Below, one piece after another: positions 42,818 through 56,287 of a stretch of 64,000 bases of DNA (positions within the stretch are counted from its first letter, which is position 1; each line of letters opens with the position of its first letter). Source of the DNA: Hymenopus coronatus (Eukaryota; Arthropoda; Insecta; Mantodea; Hymenopodidae). The position numbers were made by a program, and so were the translations under genes. The DNA lies in the NCBI GenBank assembly GCA_030762935.1, contig CM060900.1, positions 108,280,620-108,344,619 on the forward strand, written 5' to 3'. The notes beneath the pieces are model-generated. The model did not search any database. It was not told the origin of the DNA and saw only the letters and a list, made by a program, of their open reading frames with translations.

Positions 42818-43330
42818 TTACTCAGCATTGCAATACACCACCATAGTCATCCTCAAGTTTTCAAAAGTCGTGGCTCTACGGTTGGCACCTAGAACTGTTT
42901 TATACTGGGAGAAACTTCTTTTTAAATCTACGGATGTAATGGGAGAACAATTGAAGAACACGATGTCACTGGCATTTAAATCCTCTTCCAAAATGTCAGT
43001 TCTGAAGTTTGCTCCTGACAAAATACTGACTATATCACGCGTTGCCTTATATTCTTTATTTTTATCTAATGCACTTTTTTCATTTTTTGCCTAAAATGTC
43101 CCCAATTTCACTTTTACATTTTGTATGCAGTCTTTAGCTTCCCTGCCTAACTCTATTCACTTGTTCAACGATATATCACTTACCTCTAAGCTGGTTATGC
43201 TTTTTGGCAGAAATGAAACGTTTGATTTAATGCACGACAATTTAAGTTGGGCTTGGATTGGAAAACATGTCCTGTGCTTTCCCAATTCCCATAGCATCTC
43301 CCCTATGATGTTCAAGATATAGCTTGTTAT
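42818..43330 (-). pseudogene. hAT-family transposase C-terminal pseudogene, copy 2
   Basis: Minus-strand reading gives ITSLEVSDISLNK, stop, IELGREAKDCIQNVKVKLGT, stop, AKNEKSALDKNKEYKAT, DIVSILSGANFRTDILEEDL, FFNCSPITSVDLKRSFSQYK, TVLGANRRATTFENLRMTMV, then VYCNAE and a stop codon at 42,818-42,820. The 'TSVD.ERSFS.YK..L..RR..FT.ENL' pattern is the conserved C-terminus of a widespread hAT-derived protein family. About 160 residues remain with at least two in-frame stops, and no catalytic core is visible upstream. The fragment is a relic. Copy 2 is better preserved than copy 1. Confidence 0.7.
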
Positions 43331-43743
43331 TGGTTACAGTTTTCCAATGCTGAAATAGGAAGTCGCTATCGTTTTTCTCTGTTCTCGCCAAACAAGGAAA
43401 ACTGAATTTCAAATCCTTCATTTTTGATTTGCATAGTTTCTTACAGATAAAAGTGTGCAGTAAACAAAGTCGGTCCTCTTGCTATGGCTTTAAATTGCTC
43501 TTTTCATGAAAACTAAAATTAAATAAAGAAATGAAAATAATAATGATTTGCATTTGAGAGAAGTATAAAGTATTTAAAGATTCGAACCATTACGAAAAAC
43601 AGACCGGAGATTGCTAATGGGCATCATTCATTGACTTCATTCGTCTCTAAAAATCTAATTTTCACAACGGTTATAAAGAATAAATAAATGCATTTAAAAC
43701 AACTACTGTTACTGCTACTTATTTATTTATTTATTTATTTATT

Positions 43744-45002
43744 TGCGACTAGGGCTTACGTATCTGGCCACATTACCTTGCCGATGACTATTTATTTGAA
43801 ATTTTCATTTTTAAACTGTTTAATACATGAACCTAAATTTCTAATTTCAAACCGATTTTTAGAGAATTTGATGTATAATCAGTCAAAATAAACTCGTAGA
43901 ACTTGGCTATTTCCGTTCTGTTTTTCGATGGGCAATAGCTATGAGCCAGCAGATTAAAAATAATCTCGGTTACCGATACAATTATTGTTTAAAATTAGCT
44001 ATGTGGTTGTATTGCAAAGGATTTGCCATCAAATAATAATGCTTTAAACAAGGATTTAAAATAAAAGTGTATGTTCAATATATGCAATTCTTGTCAGGAA
44101 TATTGCTGCAATATTGTCAATAACTTTACATTTTTATCATTTCAGAATTCCGAGCTGCTTTTCTTATTCAGTTCATACTTTCTTCGCTTCCCTCTTGAAA
44201 ATACGTCATTTTCCTCACTAAGTAGAAGGATATACATACTTTCTTGCTTGCGTTTTACTTCCCAAAAACATTTCTTTGCCAATGGCAATTGATCGTTTGA
44301 GCCATTTGAAAAGAAGTAGCCGCTTCATGTAGTTTATTCAGTCGTCGCTAGGTAGCATTAGACGCTATTTGCTAAGCTCCACCTGCAAACGCTATTCATG
44401 AATTTTGAAGCAATTTACCTTTTCATATAGGCAAATTAAAACCTTCTCTGGTCACGCAAGTAAAACGTTTAATTAATAGAGTTTATATTGTTACGCATGG
44501 CAGAACAAAAGCGACAAACCCAACTGTGAATTGATCAGTACTGCCATCTTGCAAAAGCACATGCAACTAAATACCATCACTCTGCATTAGCGAGAATTAA
44601 CAGAACTACCTGGTGCTTGTGTAAGAATAGCGCTGACTTGCAACAGATTTAAACGTGTCTAGTTCCAAAACATAAGTATGCGATTAAAATAACACTGTAA
44701 CACAAAAGAATCTCAAGAAAATTTTAAATGAATCAGCCTTTATCCAAACACAAAAATACATATTAGATTTTTATATAACATAGATAATAAGTTGAGAAGG
44801 TATTGCATGCCAACAGAAATTCGATAGCGACATTTCAGTGGAATAAAAACAGTTTACGTTCTCCTGAGTTTAAAAGAACATTTTTAGAAATTTGTTCGGG
44901 CATGTACTTCTGTGAACAGAAAAATTCCAAAACGAAAAGTTAGTTTTATACCAAGCTTCATATTTAAGTTACATCTCCGAAGGATGTGAAAACAAGATTT
45001 TT
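43744..45002. repeat. Noncoding repeat unit P, second unit, copy 2
   Basis: Duplicate of 6,180-7,440 with few substitutions. The (TTTA)n run before it is shorter. Confidence 0.7.
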
Positions 45003-45606
45003 CAAAAATGATAAATCACCCTAACTGAGATTCGAACCCGGGATCTCTTGAATTTTTGAGGCCTACGTTCTCTTCGTAGTAGAGTTAATTACTTAATGCA
45101 TACGCACACATTTCACTGTAGATATGAGAAGACAGGCTAAAGCGACAGATGTTAAAAGAGAACGCGGCTATGAACTCCCTGCTCTTTAAATGACTACGAG
45201 GGGGGAAACAAATGGTAGGCGATTTCCAGTAAAATTCCATACTTTTTGAAATTTGTGGGATATAAAGGAAGCGGATAACCCTACTAAGAAAAATGTAAAT
45301 GTCATAACTGCTTGTTTTAAGAAGTACTACATTTTTTGTGTAATAAGAATTTGCCTATCTTTTACGGTTTACCAGTTGCGCTGTTCTCAGGAATTGTAAA
45401 ATAAACATTTTATTTTCAATAAAAATATTTTAAACAGAAGTAATTTTCACAATAGTTAGAGACAGTTTTGATAAAATAAAAATTTTCGAAATATGTTCCA
45501 TGGAAAGGATAGCTGAAACTCTTAATGACGCAACCCAGGAGGAATACCAAGTTTGGCACTAAACGACTTTGCGTTTATGAGGTTTGCCGTTCACACATAC
45601 ACACTA

Positions 45607-48600
45607 GACATGGGGCGATTTATGAACGAGTACAAGGAAAGAATCGTATGAATCGTGTCAACCTTAGCCGGAATCGCCGTTCAAAAAGAATCGTAAGAAT
45701 CGTGCTAGTGTTAACATGAATCGTTGTTCAAAAAGAATCGCAGATTTGAAGAATCGTGATCAGCCATTGCGGTTTTTCTTTTGCTTCGACCTTTCGGAGT
45801 ACCAAACCGAGCTTCGACGGAAACTGCCGAGTGAGCAGGATGTGTGTGGGATTTATAACCATTTATTTTATTGTGAAAAGTCTACAGCGCTGAGGCCACG
45901 AGGCTAAAGAAGAAAATGTATGCATAAGAAAACGAACACTAGCGATCATTGCGGAAACCACCCCGAGCGTCTTTTATTTTATGAGATGAGTTACTGTACA
46001 GGTTAAAGTAAGTTTATAATTTACAACTGCTCTATATATATTTGCAGAATCTTAAATGTAACATATCCACAGGTAAATCGTCACTACGTTAACAAGATAT
46101 AAGACTTCAGAAACTAATTTTATTTAAAAAAGGGGCAAAAATGTTCCAACATAACTTTCACTGTAGTGTTGTTAAAGCAATAACTTTTTTTCCCCTTGTT
46201 TACCAGCATTAAGAAAAACGAATAACGATTTTCCATTTAAAAAAAGTATAAATATGGAATAACTGAAAAAATAATAGACAATATGTAAGAAATTGTTAAC
46301 TCTGCAATATACACACTGTCACATCGCAGGTAGATGCAGAACTTAAATATCAACTTTGGCACTTACCTAACGGATTTTAAGTCTTTGAGTTATGTTGTTC
46401 ATTCACAGCTACATAAACACACACGCACGCACACAAACAACATAATCCTTTTCCTGAAAATGCCTTTTTGGATACAGGGGACCTCAAAACATAATTTCCG
46501 ATGAAATATTATATGAAAATTTTAGCTGAAAAATGATTGTTCACCATGACACATACAGAATAGAGAGCGTTAATAACAGAGAAGAAGTTTTTGTCAGGTT
46601 TCTAAGGTACCATTAAATTGATTATTCAAGGAATATGAAGCAATTTTCTCTAAAAGTTAAGTTTCATGTTCCTGATCATTTACCAAATTGTGAATTCCTC
46701 CGACAGCTTCTCAATATGAAATAGTATACCATCATATAGTGCAATTAACATTGTCATTAAAAATTCTTTTGAAATTTGATGTCCTTACGATCCAACATAC
46801 CATGCAGTACGTTGAATGCAAATTTGTTTATGGCCTAATCGGTAAAATCTATGAAATGAAATTGAAGTCTGGTATGCAATGTAAGAGGTAACTCATGGCT
46901 CGCCACATTTATAACCTGCCTCTTTTACGACACGTTTTAGTAATTGATGATTTGCGAGGTGATTTTCTTTAAATTCATGACGCCTCTTTGGAAAATAAGA
47001 GAATTTAAATAGCAAGTTTGCTCTTTAATTGACTTTCCATTTGTTAATTATCCTGTTTAGAGGCCTACACACACGCGCGCGCGCGCATATTTTTCCATTT
47101 TAATTAACGGGGTTTCAAAAGATGTTCCCAGTGAAATCTCATTTCCAATTTTTAGGTGGGATGCAACAGCTTCTCTATCTAATATATACGAGTATTTGTT
47201 TGAGAAAGTAAAGGGGAACACAATCTATATAATTATTTTTTTTAGAAAATGCATTGATTTATCTAAGCGCATGCAAAACAAGAGTCCTGGAATTTGATGA
47301 AAGGAAATCGATACAATATTCTTTGCTCTAACATGATATTATATACAGGTGTTTAATAATAATAATAGTAATAATAATAAAATTGTGTATACTTTGCAAT
47401 ATATCTCATGTAACACAACTAAAGTGGAATTTCATAGAGCCATTTTATTGTAAAGTTCAGAAAACTACAGATTAATGGAGAAAGAATACGTTCAGTTTTT
47501 CATTGTTTTTCTTTTATGCCAATAACAACAAAGTCGGGATTGCAAGGATGGTCGTAAAGCAGGGCGATTCACGTTAGTATCGTGAATCGAGCACCTGGGC
47601 AGGCTAAAAGACAGGGAGACGATTCATGAACGAATCGTCAAATCGTGCACCAGGGCACGCTAAAAGAAAAGGAGACGATTCATGAACGAACTGTACATAA
47701 GGTTACAGCGCTTAGCCAAAGGAGAGACTTGTTGCCAAGTCGAGTGCCGCCAAATACTTCCGAACACAGTCGGTGCGAATGCTGTGCCGAGTGAGTACTG
47801 AATGCGCACGAAAATTGCCATGGATTCTGATGTTATGTCATCTGTCTGGCTCTGGTTAGCCAAAACAGAAAAACATTGCCATTAAATAGAATATTGTTGA
47901 GTTCTGACCATACGAAGTTAACGATGATGATTAATGTTTTAAAAACAATAGTGTATAATGTAAAGCGCAGTTAATCGAATAGTAAACTTTTCCATTGAAA
48001 CTACAGCACCGCATATAAGAAAAGGAGTAATGTTCAGTAACTATTTTACTGAACATTATTAAATATCTAATACATTGTACTGTATTGTGTGACTGTATGT
48101 GGTAGATGTTATACCAAAATTGTTAATGGAGGAAAAAGCAGAAAGTTTAGAATTCCTGGATTAAATAAATTAATATCTACGTTTAAATTACATAATTTAA
48201 CAGCATTAATTTATATACCATAACCTACACTAAATGCAGGTATAGGGCATCTTACCTCTAATATGAAAATTACTTCGGAAGAAAATAATAATTAATCTGG
48301 ATATTAGCGTTTCCTTGGAATGGCATATTTCTAAAAAATATACGACTTACTAGCGTGCAACCGCGGCAGTGATGATTAATAATTTCTCTGCATATTAACA
48401 TTACATAAATACCGCCATGCAGTCGAAGCTTAGGTGTCAATTTTAGACTTAAACAAACTCTTATGTTGGTTTTCATTTTTCGATTAATGGAAGAAATTTT
48501 ACCAATTATATTTGCAAAACAGTACAGCGTTTACTATAAATTACACGAACACACAGAATGCATGGCGATGATTAATAAACCGTGAACGATTCGTATGCAC

Positions 48601-48636
48601 GAATCGGGTGAAACGATTACTCTTGACCCAACTCTA
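45607..48636. mobile_element. Putative hAT-like noncoding element with CGATTC end motifs, copy 2
   Basis: Duplicate of 8,045-11,075. Almost unchanged, with the same clusters at its left end, at about 47,565-47,690 and near 48,585-48,620. Confidence 0.35.
48028..48058. other. Perfect 13-bp inverted repeat (hairpin), copy 2
   Basis: Unchanged duplicate of the hairpin at 10,469-10,499. Confidence 0.8.
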
Positions 48637-48837
48637 TATAACTGTACGAGGTCACGACCAGAGTTGACGTCAAACGCTCGTGTAAATTACCGTGGTTGCA
48701 AACACTTCTTTGATAGTAATGCGGTTAACAATTTTGATTCAACAGAGATCGTATGAGAAACGAGATCATCAACACCACACTGAATATCGGTTTATTTCGA
48801 CAACGTTACCTCCTGCATCCTCCACAGACATTTTGCT

Positions 48838-49944
48838 GTGAACCAGGTGAAGCCCGGTTCGCTACAAAAATTAAATGTAAATCGTGTTAGTGTATACCAT
48901 GCTCCACATTAATTTCATTTTTATACTAAATATCGTAGCCTTCACAGTTCTATTCTGTTTACTTTTTGTGTACTTACTCATACGAAATAGTAGCTTTCGA
49001 TTAAGATAATTATTAAATATAATGAACACCAATAGCTGCATCTTAAAATGTATTTATTGTGTACATTTTTCCATGTGCTGCCCTATAACATCGTTAGGTT
49101 TATAAATATATTAGAAATACACAAGTGCTGACATCTAAGGGTCGTCAAATTGATTGAAAGTGTTCCATCTTTGGCCTGCAGATGGCAATCGTTTCGACGT
49201 TGCATAGACCCAAACTCTGAAATGCGGTATACTGCCGTCCCAACATTTCGTGAACATATATCCTACTAAACAGCAGTGCTTTGAACTAGCGGGAATTTAG
49301 AGTAGTACTTAGTGCTCCTATAAAAATACTACAGACATCCAAATGATTTAACCTGATACCTAACCAAAACAGTAAGCAAGTAAAAAAAGTAAAACCGTAA
49401 CTCAATAGAATCTCTAGCCGATTTTGAATGAATCATTGATACTAGCGCATGTTATGTATTGCCCTGCAACCAAAAATCCATTTTTGTTTTCTCTACCACG
49501 TAGATAGAAGGTGGAGAAGCTATAGCATTCCAACCAAAAATTCGATAGCGTGATTTAAGTGCAAATACAGATTGATCCCTAAATATCATGTTTAAAATAA
49601 AGTGTGCGCGTGTGACAACGGCTTAAACAAAAACACAACGTTGGTTGAATATAAAATTTTATATTTTATGTTCAGCTTTTTCCAAGGATGAGACTCGAGA
49701 TTCTTATGAGATTCCGCCCTACAAAACTACCCTTTGTATGAAAAAATAGATGAAAGTGTTGCTTTTCTTAAAAATGGTTCCAATGATTTAATTACATAAC
49801 ATATTTAAATATTAGTTTCATTGCATATAAGATGTATATTATGGATTTTCTGGAAATACCCTCTAAAATCCTCTTCTTTTGAATGATTTGTGCATAAATG
49901 TTAACAGATAGACAAAAATATTCTACAAAAAAAAATGTACAATA
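48838..49944. repeat. Noncoding repeat unit N, copy 2
   Basis: Duplicate of 11,279-12,385. Copy 2 has only this one N unit because its second one lies in the deleted 5.46 kb. Confidence 0.65.
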
Positions 49945-51835
49945 AAAATAATCTGAGTTACCGATACAATTATTGTTAAAATTATCTATATGCTTGTATT
50001 GCAAAGGACTTGCCATCAAATAACAATGCTTTAAACAAGGATTTAAAATAATAACGTATGTTCAATATATATATATATATATATACATATATATAATTAA
50101 TTTTTGTCTGGAATAATGCCGCAGTATTGTCAAGAACTTTACATTTTTATCATTTCAAACTCCCAAGCTGATTTTCTTATTCAGATCATATTTTCTTCGC
50201 TGCCCTCTTGAAGATAAGTTATTTTCCTGACTAAGTAGAAGGATATACATACTTCCTCGCCGGCGTTTTACTTCACAAAAACATTTCTTTGCCAATGGTT
50301 TATGTAGTTACGATCGATCGTTAGTGCCATTTGAAGAGAAGTAGCCGTTCCCTGTAGTTTATGCAATTGTCACTAGGTTGCATTAGACGCTACATGCTAT
50401 GCTCTATCTGCAAACACTACTAATGAATTTTGAAGCATTTTACCTTTTCAAATAGGCAAAATAAACCTTCTCTGAACACGCAAGTACAGCTTCTCATTAA
50501 TAAGGTTTAGATTGTTACGTCTGGCAGAACAAAAGCGACAAGCCCAACCGTTAATTGCTTAGTACTGCCATCTTGCAACCAAATAACATCACCCTGCACT
50601 AGCGGGAGTTTATAGAACTACTTGGGACTTGTGTAAGAATAGCGCCGACATGCAGCAGATTTAAACGTGCCTAGGTCCAAACTATAAGTATGCGATTAAA
50701 ATAACACTGTAATACAAAAGATTATCTAGTGGTTTTAAATGGATCAGCCTTTACCAAAATCAAAAAAAAAACCTATTTAGATTTTCATATAACACAGATA
50801 ATACGTTGTAAAATTTGATTGCGACATTTCAGTGGAAATAAACTGTTTACGTTCCCCTTAGTTTAAAAGAACAATTTTAGAAAGAAGTCCGGGCATGTGC
50901 TTCTGTGACCAGAAAAATTCCAAAACGAAAAGCCGGTCAAATACCTAACTTCATATTTAAGTTACATCTCCTTAGGATGTGACACAAGATTTTTTCAAAA
51001 ATGCTCACTCCAAACTTCCCCTTACATGCAAATATTTTGATAACTTTGTGCTTGTAATGACTAATAATTTTAGCGCCACTTTATAACATTTTCATAATAA
51101 ATACAAAGTGTTTACAAGCAATTTTGTAAGAATATCTTTTGAAATCCACTACATTCTGAATGACTTTTGTGCAACTGGCAATAGAACAAAATTTACCAAA
51201 CAAAAATTGTACATATACGAGATATTCGCTGCTATTGGTTTCACTTTTCCATTTTTACTTTCTCTAGCATAGATCTACGTATTTAGTATGTGGAGAAGGT
51301 ATTGTACTCCACCCTAAACCTTAATACTGAGATTTCACAAGAAATACATGCTTTGAGGTTCCTAAATAAAAGTATTTATAGAAAAAAACTCCTGGGGATG
51401 TGTGCGTGTGTATATATGTGTGTGTACAAAATAACTCAGAAATGTAAATTTGGTGTCAGTATCCTCCAAAGGATACGAACAGAAGATTTTCATAAAATCC
51501 CCCCCAAACAAAACTATACCTGGAACATTATTCGTAATTTTCGATTTTCTGAAAAAAAAAAAAAAAAAAAAATGTCGAGCAAAATGCCATATATTAAAGA
51601 GGTCTACATGGCAAATAAAATGTATATCCTAAAGTTCTGTACGTAACCCCTGAAGTGCATAATTGGTAAACCGTAGGATATATACCAAAACTTAATACAC
51701 AAAAGTGCAGATATCGTTAAAACTTACAGTTTGTCATATAAGTTTTAGTTGTTTTTTTTTGTATTGCCTATCATTTCCAAGATATTTCCGTTATTAGAGT
51801 CGATTTTGAAATATTTAAGAATAGAAGGGCCATGG
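49945..51835. repeat. Noncoding repeat unit P with arm, third unit, copy 2
   Basis: Counterpart of 12,386-14,270. Contains an expanded AT tract at about 50,067-50,096 and a poly-A of 20 bases near 51,552-51,571 (13 in copy 1). Confidence 0.65.
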
Positions 51836-51880
51836 GGCCAAGTTGTCCCCTAATGAACTTTTAACTTATGCTCTGACCAA

Positions 51881-52582
51881 AGCATAAGTCGGATTCACTT
51901 GCTAATACGTGACTTATTGATTATAAGGAACATTAACCACCTATATTTGCATATGGGAGAAGACATATTAAATGCATCCCTGAAATTTGCGAAAACTAGT
52001 AGCATTCCAATCTCTAAACTGGTTGCTATAAGAACGCCTTCAACGACTGGAAATATTAATGAGTTTCTTGCTGTTTGTGCTCAAGATGAATCATTTCCAA
52101 AATGTCCTTTTTATCACTGCATTATCCACCAGATAGCTTTATGAATAAAGATTATCAGCCTCGACCGTGTCATGAAAATCGTAACTCGTGTAGTAAATCC
52201 ATCAGGTCATCTTCTACACGTCCCCGATTATTCAGAAATGTTTTAATTCTGAGCACGGTGCCATAATTCTAATTCACGGTGCTGACGTAAGATGGCTTAG
52301 CAGAGGGAAAGCTCTGGAATAATTCTGCAGTTTTCTAGATGAGATATGAGGTTTTCTGAAATCATCGCCCGGACAATATTGTCAATAATTTGATGAGATA
52401 CCATGGCTCCTTGAATTAGGTATCTGGGCAGATATCACCACAAAATTATATGAACTAAACAACGTAATGCGAACGGAAAATCGTAACAGTTCAGTCATGG
52501 TAAATACTGAAATACTTTCTGAACGAAAGGCAATTTATGAATTGCACATTTAAACTGAACGTTTCTAAACGGTTATACAGAA
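51881..52582 (+). pseudogene. Decayed hAT-like transposase (ZBED5/GTF2IRD2-type), copy 2
   Basis: Duplicate of 14,285-14,985. Same 81-codon frame (51,899-52,144), same stop after YHCIIHQIAL, same DVRWLSRGKALE block followed by a stop. Confidence 0.7.
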
Positions 52583-52646
52583 TAAATAAATACATTTATA
52601 ACCACTACTGCTACTGCCACTTATTTATTTATTTATTTATTTATTT

Positions 52647-55061
52647 GCTTGCGACTAAAGCTTACGTATCTGGCCTATTACCTAACCAATGACTATTAAT
52701 TTGAAATTTTCATTTGTTATAAACTGTGGAATATATCAATCTAGCTTTCTTATTTCAAATCGCATTTTACAGAATTTAAGGAATAATCAGTTAAAATAAA
52801 CTCGTAGAACTTGACTATTTCCGTTCAGTTTTTGGATGGTCAATGAAGAAGAAGACAGCAGATTAAAAATAAATTTAGTTACTGGTACAATTATTGTTTA
52901 AAATTAGCTATATGGTTGTATTGCAAAGGATTTGCCAGCAAATAATAATGCTTTAAACAAGGATTTAAAATAAAAACAATATTCAATATATACAATTCTT
53001 GTCAGGAATACTGCCACATTATTGTCAAGAACTTTACATTTTCATCATTTCAAAGTCCCAAGCTGATTTTCTTATTCAGATCATATTTTCTTCGCTGCCC
53101 TCTTGAAGATAAGTTATTTTCCGGACTAAGTAGAAGGATATACATACTTCCTCGCCTGCGTTTTACTTCACAAAAACATTTCTTTGCCAATGGTTTATGT
53201 AGTTTTAGTTTAGATCGTTTGAGCCATTTGAAAAGAAGTAGCCGTTCCCTGTAGTTTATGCAATCGTCACTAGGTAGAAATAGACGATACATGCTATGCT
53301 CTATCTGCAAACACTACTAATGGATTTTGAAACTTTTTACCTTTTCAAATAGGCAAAATAAACCTTCGCTGAACACGCAAGTAAAACTTCTCATTGATAA
53401 AGTTTATATTGTTACGCCTGGTAGAACAAAAGCGACAAACCCAATCGTGAATTGCTTAGTACTGCCATCTTGCAACCAAATAACATCACTCTGCACTAGC
53501 GGGAGTTTATAGAACTACTTGGTGCTTGTGTTAGAATAGCGCCGACATGCAGCAGATTTAAAGTGCCTAGTTCCAAACTATAAGTATGCGATTAAAATAA
53601 CACTGTAATACAAAAGAATCTCTAGTGGTTTTAAATGAATCAGCCTTTACCCAAACCTAAAAATCCTATTTAGATGTTTATATAACATAGATAATAAGTT
53701 GAGAAGGTATTGCATGCCAACAGAAATTCGATTGCGATATTTCAGTGGAAATACATGGTTTATGTTCCCCTGAGGTTAAAAGAATTATTTTAGAAAGGTG
53801 TCCAGGCATGTGCTTCATGAACAGAAATATTCCAAAACGAAAATTTGGTCAAATACCAAGCTTCATATTTAAGGTACATGTCCGAAGGATGTGACAACAG
53901 GATTTTTCAAAAATGCTCCCCCAAAACTCCCCCTTGCATGGAAATATTTTGATAAATTTGTTTGTTTTTGTAATGAATAATAATTTTAACGCCACTTTAT
54001 GACATTTTCATAATAAATACAAAGAATTTACAATCCTTTTTGTAGGAATGTCCTTTGAGATCCTCTTCATTCTTAATGACCTTTGGGCAACTGGCAACAG
54101 AACAAAATTTATTGAACAAAAATTATACATGTACGAGATATTCGCTGATTGGTTTCGGTTTTCCATTTTTACTTTCTCTAGCACAGATGTACGTATTTCG
54201 TATGTGGAGAAGTTATTGTACTCCACCCTAAACCTCAATACCGAGATTTCACAGGAGATATATGCCTTGAGGTTCCTTAATAAAAGTATTTATAGAAAAA
54301 AACTCCTGGGAGTTTTTTTTTTTTTTGGTAGTGTTTAACGCCCGCTTTAACTACTAATGGCATGGCAGGCGGTGACACTGATGATGGAGCACCCGTGGAA
54401 TGCGATGGCAGGGGAAACCGGAGTACCCGGAGAAAACCCGCCCCAGCGCCGTCTTGTCCACCACAAATCTCACATGCAGTCGCTTGGGATCGAACCCCGG
54501 CCGTCTAGGTGAGAGTCGAGTGGTCCAACCACTCGGCCACGGCGCGGCCACCTCCTGGGAGTGTATGTGTATGTAAGTGTGTACAACATAACTCAGAAAT
54601 GCAAATGTGGAGTATAAGATAGTTATCCTCCAAGGATGCGACGCGAAGATTTTCAGCAAAATACCCCCCCCCCAAAGAAACTATTCCTGGAACATCTTTC
54701 AAAATTTTCTATTTTCCAAAAAAAAATTTTGTATTAATCTCGGTTAAAACGTCGTATACTTGGGAGGTCTGCATGGTAAATAAAATGTATATCTTTAATT
54801 TTTGGATGTAACCTCTGAAGTGCATAATTGGTAAACCGTAGGATATATACTAAAACTTACTACACAGAAATGCAGATCACGTTAAAACACACAGTTTGTC
54901 ATATAAGGTTTAAGTGTGTATAGTTGGGTTTTTGTATGGCCTATCATTTCCAAGATATTCCCCGTTATTACAGTCGATTTTTGAAATATTTAAGAATAGA
55001 AGGGCCGTGGTGCCGAAATGTCCCCTTATGAACTTTTAACTTATGCTCTGACCAAAGCATA
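52647..55061. repeat. Hybrid P unit (P2/P3) with arm, copy 2
   Basis: Left part (through about 53,113) carries P2-type variants, for example CTTATTCAGATCATATTTTC and GATAAGTT. Right part (from 53,218) carries P3-type variants, such as GATCGTTTGAGCC, GGTAGAAATAGACG and CAAAAGCGACAAACC. The unit is a fusion left by deletion of the DNA between P2 and P3. Confidence 0.8.
54316..54551 (-). mobile_element. tRNA-derived SINE, near full length, copy 2
   Basis: Duplicate of 22,180-22,421 with a shorter poly-T. The target-site duplication lies at 54,303-54,315 and from 54,552. Confidence 0.9.
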
Positions 55062-55817
55062 AGTCGGATTCACTTGCTAATACGTGACTTATTAATTATA
55101 AGGAACATTAACCACCTATATTTGCATATGGGAGAAGACATATTAAATGCATTCCTGAAATTTGCGAAAAGTAGTAGCATTCCAATCTCTAAACTGGTTG
55201 CAATAACAACGCCTTCAACGACTGGAAATATTAATGAGTTTCTTGCTGTTTGCGCTCAAAATGAATCGTTTCCAAAATGTCTTTCTTATCACTGCATTGT
55301 CCACCAGGAAGCTTTATGCGCAAAAATTATGAACCTCAACCGTGTCATGAAAATCGTAACTCGTGAAGTAAATCAATCAGATCATGCTCTACAGGTCACC
55401 GATTGCTCCAAAATCTTTTTATTCTGAGCATGGTGTCATAATTCTTCATGCTGACATAAGATAGCTTAGTAGGGGGAAAACTCTGAGATAATTCTTCAGT
55501 CTTCTGGATGAGATATGAGTTTTTCTGAAATCATCGCCCGGACAATATTGCCAATAATTTGATGAGATACCATGGCTCCTTGAATTAGGTATCTGTGCAG
55601 ATATCACCTCAAAATTAAATGAACTGCACCTCAAAATGCGAGGGAAAAATCGCAACATTTCAGTCATGATAAGTACTGAAACACTTTCTGAACGAAAGGG
55701 AATTTATGGATTGCACATTTAAAAAGAAATTCCCTATCCCACTTTGCAACTTTGAAAGCAGTTATGGAAACCGTAATTATCGGCGAATGTGATGGTCTAT
55801 CTTTTGCTCAGCATCTT
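55062..55817 (+). pseudogene. Decayed hAT-like transposase (ZBED5/GTF2IRD2-type), second fragment, copy 2
   Basis: Duplicate of 22,935-23,690 with the same 117-codon frame (55,074-55,427). One change is Val to Ile in CAKIMNLNR. Confidence 0.72.
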
Positions 55818-55971
55818 GAGCGCAACCTAATACACCACTTTGGTTTCTGCTTCGCCTAAACGGGAGGCTAGGGGCGAGCCTGCTATATGCCCATGTGTAG
55901 CCCTGTCACCACAGTATGGTTACCCCTGGTTGGGCTCCGTGGCCTGTGGGATGAATATCTTGCTCATTTTT

Positions 55972-56256
55972 ATGGCACCAAATAAAAAATTTATTAAATT
56001 TGGGAATGATGTAGGAAAAGAATTAGCTGGGTCTTGCGGTCCTCACTACTTGAATGTTAATCGGACAGAGAACTGTGGAAAGGTCACCACGGTCAGTCCG
56101 TTCACATCCAAAAAGGGCTTGACAACATTGCTGGTTCTGTTAAGTCGTGCATAAAGACTCAAAACGGCACGCTTCTTGTAGAGGGATATTCAGCATCATA
56201 GGCGGCGAAATTACTAAAGGCCACTATGTTAGGCAGCTATCCTGTGAAGTTCGAGG

Positions 56257-56287
<31 letters not shown>

